Positions 57,777 through 64,000 of a stretch of DNA of 64,000 nucleotides are shown here, in pieces. Under the pieces are notes generated by a model, which worked only from the letters and a program-made list of their open reading frames with translations, searched no databases and was not told where the DNA came from. Position 1 is the first letter of the stretch, and each line of letters starts with the position of its first letter. The position numbers were made by a program, and so were the translations under genes. Origin of the DNA: Smittia aterrima (taxonomy: Eukaryota > Arthropoda > Insecta > Diptera > Chironomidae); NCBI GenBank assembly GCA_033063855.1, contig CP093829.1, forward strand, positions 17,949,537 through 18,013,536. The letters are read 5' to 3'.

Positions 57777-58332
57777 TTAAAATATATCCGATCCAGTCTT
57801 ACGAGCTCTGATGAAAGCTTCTTCTGATTCCAATTGCTCTTCAGCATTCGGTTCTTTGCTGCTTCCATCTTCGTTGAGTTTATCATTCTTAAAATCTTCG
57901 ATTATTTTATTCGTGTAGATCGCATTGAAGAGATCTTGGCTTGAGAACTCAGTTTGGATGACTTCAGGAGTTTTGAAGGAAACGTAAGGCTTAAGCTTGA
58001 AACCAGTGAGATCAGGAACGATCAGTTCAGGAATCATTTCTTGGATCTCCTTGTATTTTCCATTTGCGATAACTCCAGTGTCTCTGACTCCTCGCTTGTC
58101 GATAGGGATATCTAGTTCATGATTTGTCTTTTGCTCAACCTGTCTAGCTGCTTTATAGTTTCTTGGTCCTCGCTTGCCGTAGCTAAAACAAAAATATTTT
58201 AGTTAAGGAATTGAAAAAGAAATCTTCTTAGACTTACAGAAGAAATTTACGAAAATTGCGTTTTCCATTTAAACTCGCTGATGTCGAGATTTGCCTTCGA
58301 GCTTGTTGAATAAAGTTGGTAACGAAACTCAT
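57777..58332 (-). CDS. mRpL41: mitochondrial ribosomal protein L41
   Basis: Two exons (58332-58238 and 58182-57777) give 166 aa; the intron is only 55 bp. The N-terminus MSFVTNFIQQARRQISTSAS is basic and serine-rich, a probable mitochondrial presequence. It is followed by KRGPRNYK and the diagnostic block [23 protein letters not shown], nearly identical in pattern to bL41m (MRPL41: [22 protein letters not shown]). The protein belongs to the large subunit of the mitochondrial ribosome. The acidic C-terminus (EEQLESEEAF) is variable in the family. It is divergent from Pcmt, with starts 358 bp apart, consistent with a bidirectional housekeeping promoter. Confidence 0.95.
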
Positions 58333-58689
58333 TTTTTTACTGAGTTAGAAGCTTAAATCGCTTTAATAACTTCTGTAAATTAATTTAAATTTTCACTCGT
58401 GCAGTTTGTTTTGAGGGTTTCGTTCATAAACTACGTTCCTCTCCGGTAAAGCCGAACTCTCTTTTGTCTCATTAAGTTCTTTGTTTATTTCTCAATTTCG
58501 TTTTACAAACAGAAGGAAAAAAACTTTCGAGAAGGATTCAAATCCTAAACTTCTCAATCTCAAAAAGCTTCAAGCCGTCGAGTGAATATATCTTGAATTG
58601 GAAATTGTTGACTAAAATAAATCAAAATAGATCGATTTCGTGAGATTGTTATTAAAGCCCTCGTACAGAAGAGATTAATTGCGAGGAAG
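58333..58689. promoter_or_regulatory. bidirectional promoter region of mRpL41 and Pcmt
   Basis: The 357 bp between two divergent start codons contains no ORF or repeat. It should include both promoters and 5' UTRs. Confidence 0.5.
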
Positions 58690-59453
58690 ATGGCTTGGCG
58701 AAGTCAAGGAACAAGCAATAGTGATTTGATTGATCAGATGCGAGGTAATGTTACAATTCTATCAAATTGTTCGTTCTTTCTTCTTTGTATTGACAAATTC
58801 TTTTTCCTTCCTCGACACACTTAGAATACGGAATAATCAAGAATGAAACAGTTGCTCAATGCATGAAAGCGACAGATCGAAAACTCTATTGCAGAGTTGC
58901 CTATCCTTACGTTGATCGTCCTTACTCAATTGGATACTCCGCTACAATCTCTGCCCCTCACATGCACGCATACGCAATGCAAATTCTCGAGAAACATTTG
59001 ACACCTGACGCTAAAGTACTCGATGTTGGAGCAGGTTCTGGCTACTTAACTGTTTGCTTCGCACGTTTTCTTCAAGCTCAATCACCAGAAAGCAACGGCT
59101 TAGTAGTTGGAGTTGAACATCATCCAAAGTTAGTTGAGTTTTCTATCGAAAACATCAATAGCGATGATCCAAAGTTTCTAGCAGAAGGCAAAATCAAGAT
59201 AATTCAAGCAGATGGACGACTTGGATGCGAAGAATTGGGACCATTTGACGCAATTCATGTTGGAGCAGCAGCAATTTCGACACCCGAAGCTCTTTTAAAT
59301 CAGCTGAAACCTGGTGGACGAATGATTTGTCCTGTTGGACCAGCAGGAGAAACGCAACAAATGGAGCAATACGACAAGCTTCCCAACGGAGAGATCAAGA
59401 AAACGACTTTGATGTCTGTTGTTTACGTACCACTGACTGATTTGAAAGGCTGA
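58690..59453 (+). CDS. Pcmt: protein-L-isoaspartate(D-aspartate) O-methyltransferase
   Basis: Two exons (58690-58744, 58825-59453) encode 227 aa, the usual length of animal PIMT. The pre-motif GYSATISAPHMHA, SAM-binding motif I (VLDVGAGSGYLT, about 83-94), post-I acidic residue (VVGVEHH) and LKPGGRMICPVGPAG are all present. The enzyme transfers a methyl group from SAM to the alpha-carboxyl of L-isoaspartyl residues, starting their repair to normal aspartyl bonds in damaged cytosolic proteins. The family has this N-terminal MAWRSQGTSN-x-LI start, which supports the chosen ATG. No oddities were seen. Confidence 0.97.
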
Positions 59454-59579
59454 CTGACGCCAGAAAAGATCGTAAAAGCGATTATAGTAACACTACTCGT
59501 ATCAATCATCATTTGGAGAATCAAAGTATTTCTCTTTTAACTTATTTGTATTTTAAATTTAAAAGAATAAAAAAGCATT

Positions 59580-60019
59580 TCACTCTGGAATTTCGCAACC
59601 GCCTGGAACGAGCATTGTAATATTATTTCCATTGAGAAGGATCTGATCAAGTTTAGTGATGCGTTTTCCCTCAGGAGTGTTCTCGATTTCGGTGACATCT
59701 GAAATAAATTTTCTATTAGAGATCTTTGGGTTTGAAAGGGAAAATAAATTTTTACCTTCCAGCAGCATATTCACGAAATCATCGAAGCCCAAGAGGATTC
59801 CGGTCATTTCCTTGTCGTTCTTCATCAAAATGTGAATTCTCGATCCAATGCATTTGTCAACAAGCTCTACAAACAATAGAAAATTAAAATTGTCAAAACG
59901 ATTTCAAACAAAATAGAATTTTCTATTTTCTGATGATTTACGATTATTTTTAAATTATTTTGAAACTCACCGAGTGGAAGCAAAGTTGATTGATTTGCTG
60001 GTGCGTTTGCTTGAGCCAT
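59580..60019 (-). CDS. LSm5: U6 snRNA-associated Sm-like protein LSm5
   Basis: Three exons (60019-59971, 59866-59756, 59698-59580) give 92 aa; human LSM5 has 91. The Sm1 motif (LVDKCIGSRIHILMKNDKEM, then GFDDFVNMLLEDV) and Sm2 motif (ILLNGNNITMLVPGG) are clear. LSm5 is part of LSm2-8, which binds the U6 snRNA 3' end in the nucleus, and LSm1-7, which promotes mRNA decapping in the cytoplasm. Intron 2 is 57 nt, divisible by three and free of stops, so reading through it gives 19 extra residues inside the Sm fold. The gene is divergent from e(y)2, with a MITE between them. Confidence 0.97.
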
Positions 60020-60099
60020 CGCTTTGCTTTGAGAGTTTAAATTAATATTTCAAGAAAAGCCGCGTTCTTCAAACTTTTTTTTGTTTATGTTCGAAAATA

Positions 60100-60365
60100 C
60101 ATAGATAACAATATAACTAGATTGGCCAAGCTCAAGAATTTTGTTAGGCGAAGGTTTTTTTGTTGTTGTTTTCGTTTGTATGAGGATCGACGCCCCTCAT
60201 ACATTTTTCAAAATTGTTGGACCCGAAGGTAAGGAAATATTCTATGAGGGGCGATAACCCTCAAAATATTTTATTGAGGGGCGATGACCCTCACAAATGG
60301 AAAAACAACAACAAAAAAACCTTCGCCTAACACGCTTGGCCAATCTAGTTATATTGTTATCTATG
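60100..60365. mobile_element. 266-bp MITE with long terminal inverted repeats
   Basis: The ends are perfect inverted repeats of about 32 bp starting CATAGATAACAATATAAC. After a short mismatched segment, pairing continues through GTTAGGCGAAGG and the T-rich tract, so most of the element can fold on itself. A 7-bp target-site duplication, GAAAATA, flanks it (60093-60099 and 60366-60372). It encodes nothing. A 7-bp duplication and a CATAG terminus are compatible with a non-autonomous P-superfamily element (established termini CAxxG, 7-8 bp duplication), but the superfamily is an inference. The intact duplication and near-perfect repeats suggest fairly recent insertion. Confidence 0.85.
60245..60293 (+). 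repeat. short palindromic subrepeats inside the MITE
   Basis: Two 19-bp copies of TGAGGGGCGATRACCCTCA lie at 60245 and 60275, exactly 30 bp apart. A diverged inverted copy (GAGGATCGACGCCCCTC) lies at 60181-60198. Each copy is itself a stem (TGAGGG/CCCTCA). Confidence 0.7.
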
Positions 60366-60450
60366 GAAAATAATTCGAACGTAGTCGACAAAATCGTTCT
60401 TTCTGAAAAAAATTGAATTCTGAAGCAAATTAAACAAATATTCACAGAAG

Positions 60451-60816
60451 ATGTAAGTGGAAGTAAATAAATCTAATTGAAACGGATAATTTATGTTCGT
60501 CCTTTCATAATCTTTTCGAATTAGGTTGCCAAGAAACAACGCAGACGTCAAACGAGTCACAGATCAAATGACAATTCTTCGTGGAGAACGTCCATTGCTT
60601 AAGGACCTTCTAATTCAGAAGCTTCAAGAATGTGGATGGAACGAGAAAGTACAGCTGATGTGTCGTGAAGAAATCAAAGCTAATGGCATCATCACAGTCG
60701 ACAGTTTAGTTTCAACAGTTACTCCGAAAGCAAGAAAAGAGATTCCAGAGAATTTAAAAGCTTTGATGGTCGCCAAAATTAAACAAGTTTTGCTGCGAGC
60801 TAACGATGATTTCTAA
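60451..60816 (+). CDS. e(y)2: Enhancer of yellow 2 / ENY2
   Basis: Two exons (60451-60452 and 60525-60816) give 97 aa. The start codon is split by the intron: AT before GTAAGT, G after the TTAG acceptor. No other in-frame ATG exists upstream before a stop, so this split start is required, unless Met16 (60568) is used instead. The LLIQKLQECGWNEKVQLMCRE region and VTPKARKEIPENLK match ENY2/Sus1. This small all-helical protein is shared between the SAGA histone H2B deubiquitinase module and the TREX-2 mRNA export complex at nuclear pores. The MITE ends 85 bp upstream of the AT, so the element lies within the 5' region. Confidence 0.93.
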
Positions 60817-61019
60817 GATGAACTGTCAATCCTCTGTGTGTGACTAAATAATAAAATTAAGCTTTTTAAGTAAAAATTAAAAGTTCTTTGTGTTTCATTG
60901 AACGTAGTTGACGAATTTGTTTTTGTTTTGACTTCTCCACATTTAAGAGCTTAAAGAAAAAGTATTTCACAATCTTATTGCACGCAAATCGTAATACAAA
61001 TCTCGAAATATTAATTAAA

Positions 61020-62658
61020 ATGGTTGTTCGAACATACGAAGCAGAGCTCAAGTTCATTGAGAGAATCGATGACACAAGCTGGAGAATCAAGAAAGGTTTT
61101 CAGGTTTGCTTTGACATTGTAGAAATCTAATTTGCCGGTATTTAAAGAAAAATTTCTTCCAGCCGAACATGAACGTCGAAGGAGTTTTCTATGTTAACAA
61201 AAATCTTGAGGCACTCATGTTTGAAGAGCTAAAGAACTCTTGCAGTTCTAATGGCATCGGAGGATTTCTTCCCGGAATGAAACAAATCGCAAACGTGGCT
61301 GCTCTTCCTGGAATTGTTGGAAAGTAAGAAATCAATGACCTTTTTGACTTCAAAGGTTCTTATCAATCAAATTACTTTTTAGATCAGTTGGCTTACCTGA
61401 CATTCACTCTGGCTATGGTTTTGCTATTGGAAATATGGCAGCATTTGATATGAACGATCCACTTGCGATCGTTAGTCCTGGTGGAGTTGGCTTCGACATA
61501 AACTGCGGTGTTCGTTTGTTGAGAACGAATCTTTTTGAGAAGGACGTCGCTCCAGTACAAGAGCAACTGGCACAAAGTCTCTTCGATCACATTCCTGTTG
61601 GCGTTGGAAGCAAAGGAATTATTCCAATGAACGCAAAGGATCTGGAAGAAGCCCTCGAGATGGGGATGGATTGGTCTCTTCGCGAAGGTTACGTGTGGGC
61701 TGAAGATAAAGAGCATTGCGAGGAATATGGTAGAATGCTGAACGCAGATCCTTCAAAAGTGAGCATGCGAGCGAAGAAGCGAGGACTTCCACAGCTTGGA
61801 ACGCTCGGAGCGGGTAATCATTACGCAGAGATTCAAGTCGTCGACGAGATTTATGACAAATGGGCTGCAAGTCGAATGGGAATCGAGGAAGTTGGACAAG
61901 TTTGTGTGATGATTCATTCAGGGAGTCGAGGATTTGGACATCAAGTTGCAACTGACGCTCTTGTCGAGATGGAGAAAGCAATGAAACGAGATAAAATCGA
62001 AACGAATGATCGACAGCTTGCATGCGCTCGAATTCAATCGGAGGAAGGCCAGAACTATCTTAAAGCAATGGCAGCAGCTGCAAACTTTGCGTGGGTGAAT
62101 CGAAGCTCCATGACGTTCCTTACACGGCAAGCTTTTGCCAAACAATTCAACACAACTCCTGATGACCTCGACATGCACGTCATTTACGATGTTAGTCATA
62201 ACATTGCGAAAGTAGAAAATCACGTCATCGACGGAAAGGAAATGAAGCTTTTAGTTCATCGAAAAGGAAGCACTCGAGCATTTCCTCCTCATCATCCTCT
62301 CATCCCTGTAGATTATCAATTGACTGGTCAACCTGTTCTTGTTGGTGGAACGATGGGAACATGCAGTTACATTCTAACTGGGACTGAGAAGGCAATGACA
62401 GAAACATTTGGTTCAACATGTCACGGAGCAGGTCGCGCTCTCTCTCGAGCTAAATCTCGACGCAACATCGACTACATGGATATCCTCGAAGAAATGAAAA
62501 CTAAGAAAATCGCAATTCGCGTTGCTTCTCCGAAACTCGTCATGGAAGAAGCTCCCGAGTCTTACAAAAACGTTACAGACGTCGTTGACACTTGTCACTC
62601 AGCAGGAATCAGCAAGAATTGCGTTAAACTTCGACCAATCGCTGTCATCAAGGGATAA
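61020..62658 (+). CDS. RtcB: RNA-splicing ligase RtcB homologue
   Basis: Three exons (61020-61103, 61163-61323, 61383-62658) encode 506 aa; the human protein has 505. Metal-binding residues Asp120 and Cys123 sit in GFDINCGVRL, and the guanylylated His429 is in CHGAGRALSR (human His428). The GAGNHYAE and MIHSGSRGFGHQ segments carry further conserved metal-binding residues. RtcB joins a 2',3'-cyclic phosphate end to a 5'-hydroxyl end using GTP and Mn2+. In animals it completes tRNA splicing and XBP1 mRNA splicing in the unfolded protein response. An AATAAA is at 62687-62692. It is convergent with the receptor-like gene on the other strand, whose stop lies about 100 bp away. Confidence 0.98.
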
Positions 62659-62760
62659 AGAATTTCTGAAAAGATTTGAATGAGAAAATAAAGGAAAATC
62701 ATTTTCATTTTCAAAATTTAAACAAAAGATTTTAATCATAAAAACACATAATATAATTTA

Positions 62761-64000
62761 TTAATCAACTGAATTATATTCCTCTTCTTCTCTCGCAAGA
62801 GCTTCCGAACCAATAAGCGGCAAAGCTTCTTGATTGTTTACTATTGGTTCTTCATTAGGAAGCGGTACCATTGGTCTTCTCAAAGGAAGCTTTACAATTG
62901 GTTCTTCATTATGTTCTTTTAAAAAATGCACCTGATCATTATCAGTCGGTGCCTCGTTCCCAAGAAGATTTTCTTGATGGTTTGTTGGTCTTCCTAAAAG
63001 AAGCGTTACAATTGGTTCTTCATTAGATTCTTTTGGAAAATGTATCTCAACATTATCAGTCGGTGCCTCGTTCCCAAGAAGATTTTCAGAATCATTTTGT
63101 TTTCGCACCCAAATAAGAATCTTGTGCTTGTTATAAAACGCGAAGGAAATAATAGCAATAAATAAACAAACAAGAAACGCTGATATAACGTATACTCCGT
63201 TTGACACTTCTGAATCCTTCGGTCTGATTATTTGGAAGACGTGATAGTTGGTGAATTCACCATTTGCAGCAAGAGAAACAGCTCTAACACGAAACCAGTA
63301 TGATCCAGTTTCTAAATTATCAATATAATACTTGTAACCATTCTTCTCATGCTCACTTCTCGTAATGCAATGAAGTAATACTGATGGTTTCCCGTTCTCG
63401 ACTTTGTGAAGTTCCGTCATATAACTGACGATCGCTCCGTTTACATTTTTCGGCTCATCAAACTGAATTTGGAATCTGCTTGTGTTATATTCTTGAGTCA
63501 AAGGCTTTAACTCCACACGATCGTATTCCCTACTTTCGCTTGTCGATTCAACAATAATTTCGTAGACACTGCAATTTCTATCGTTGATGCAGGCGCGAGC
63601 ATAAATTTTGTAAGATGTATAAGGAACTAAATTGTCGATTGTTAATTCACGATCTGCATGTTTTGCTTTGAATCGTTTCACGAAATTGGGTCCCGATCTA
63701 TTTGGCACTTGTCGCTCAGCAGCTCTAATTGGGCGATCATCGATGATGCTCTCGATACTTTCAGAAAAATCATCTTCATCATTAGTTATTATTGCAGCTT
63801 TTTTATCGCAGCACATATCACAGCACGAGCTTCTAGGAATTATTTCTTCTTCGGTTTCTGGTTCAAGTTCCTCATAGTCTTCATTCATGGTATTGCAATA
63901 GTTTCGCTTGTCGATTTCTGTTACATTGACAACAACTCGGACGACATCGATATAAAAATATTGAATTGATGAAGCTTCGTTGTCCAGAGTCTTCCATTGA
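62761..64000 (-). CDS. second insulin-receptor-like protein without kinase, 3' part (partial at window edge)
   Basis: The reading frame runs open from the right edge (WKTLDNEASS, an FnIII segment) to a stop at 62761, so the gene starts beyond the window. The visible part has an insert-like domain with a cysteine cluster (RNYC, then SCCDMCCDKKAA), an acidic helix (DDFSESIESIIDD) in the alpha-CT position and two FnIII modules (YRVR-type strand WFRVRAVSLAANGEFT). A transmembrane helix (VYVISAFLVCLFIAIISFAFY) follows, then about 120 cytoplasmic residues. The tail has no tyrosine kinase. It holds two copies of a 38-residue repeat starting ENLLGNEAPTDN and containing NEEPIV, plus a partial third, ending EEEEYNSVD. 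It probably binds insulin-like peptides or receptor subunits without signalling through a kinase (inference). Confidence 0.85.
   Translation of the reverse strand, partial: QWKTLDNEASSIQYFYIDVVRVVVNVTEIDKRNYCNTMNEDYEELEPETEEEIIPRSSCCDMCCDKKAAIITNDEDDFSESIESIIDDRPIRAAERQVPNRSGPNFVKRFKAKHADRELTIDNLVPYTSYKIYARACINDRNCSVYEIIVESTSESREYDRVELKPLTQEYNTSRFQIQFDEPKNVNGAIVSYMTELHKVENGKPSVLLHCITRSEHEKNGYKYYIDNLETGSYWFRVRAVSLAANGEFTNYHVFQIIRPKDSEVSNGVYVISAFLVCLFIAIISFAFYNKHKILIWVRKQNDSENLLGNEAPTDNVEIHFPKESNEEPIVTLLLGRPTNHQENLLGNEAPTDNDQVHFLKEHNEEPIVKLPLRRPMVPLPNEEPIVNNQEALPLIGSEALAREEEEYNSVD
62937..63087 (-). repeat. tandem coding repeat in receptor-like tail
   Basis: A 37-bp sequence is identical at 62937-62973 and 63051-63087, an offset of 114 bp (38 codons). 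Flanking positions also match, including a TTGGTTCTTCATT block at three sites (near 62847, 62899 and 63012). The near identity implies recent repeat expansion or homogenisation. Confidence 0.85.

Noticed and set aside
61393..62598. Antisense ORFs within RtcB
   Set aside because: Shadows of a highly conserved coding exon.
62761..63888. Treating Met at 63888 as the start of the second receptor-like gene
   Set aside because: The frame stays open to the window edge and the upstream residues continue an FnIII module, so the Met is internal and the gene is truncated.
1..64000. CRISPR arrays, operons, tRNA or rRNA genes
   Set aside because: The gene structures are eukaryotic, no direct-repeat array was seen, and no cloverleaf with A and B boxes was recognised, though a careful covariance search was not possible.

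Overview
The window is AT-rich nuclear DNA of an animal, almost certainly an insect and probably a nematoceran fly (midge-like). The genes have many very short GT-AG introns (about 45-100 bp) mixed with two long ones (more than 8.9 kb and about 9.7 kb). The recognisable proteins look dipteran: CLIP-190, e(y)2, kinase-less insulin-receptor relatives, CLIP-domain proteases and insect fatty acyl-CoA reductases. Exon models were built by hand from ORFs, splice sites and reading phase. No alignment or expression data were available.

Layout. 1-8952 is gene-poor and is read as the first intron of an Lrch gene on the minus strand, whose first coding exon is 8953-9118; the rest of that gene lies beyond the left edge. 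10036-27850 (+) is CLIP-190, a microtubule plus-end protein with two CAP-Gly domains, a long coiled coil and two C-terminal zinc knuckles. It shows two candidate alternative 3' ends. 28543-31945 holds Rpb11 (-), Borcs8 (+) and an LRR transmembrane protein (-). 32743-33963 (-) is an intronless short-chain acyl-CoA dehydrogenase paralogue. 34432-39063 holds two SLC5-type sodium/solute cotransporters head to head. 40159-44967 holds a small basic protein, a coiled-coil protein, and a CLIP-domain trypsin-like protease lying inside an intron of the coiled-coil gene. 45697-48721 (+) is an insulin-receptor-like protein with a membrane anchor but no kinase. 48825-52589 holds two tandem fatty acyl-CoA reductases (-). 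53490-55014 is gamma-tubulin (+). 55257-57503 is an unrecognised protein (-). 57777-62658 is a dense block of housekeeping genes: mRpL41 (-), Pcmt (+), LSm5 (-), e(y)2 (+) and RtcB (+). 62761 to the right edge (-) is the 3' part of a second kinase-less insulin-receptor-like gene.

The most interesting content is the pair of insulin-receptor ectodomain proteins without kinase, about 14 kb apart in convergent orientation. The first has a complete L1-CR-L2-FnIII architecture with a candidate alpha-CT segment and basic cleavage site. The second carries a tandemly repeated acidic tail where the kinase would be. They are candidates for membrane-tethered decoys of insulin-like peptides. Other notable points: a possible intron-retention isoform of CLIP-190 that swaps the terminal ETF motif for EEF, an acyl-CoA dehydrogenase lacking the usual catalytic glutamate, a 266-bp MITE between LSm5 and e(y)2, and an e(y)2 start codon split by an intron.
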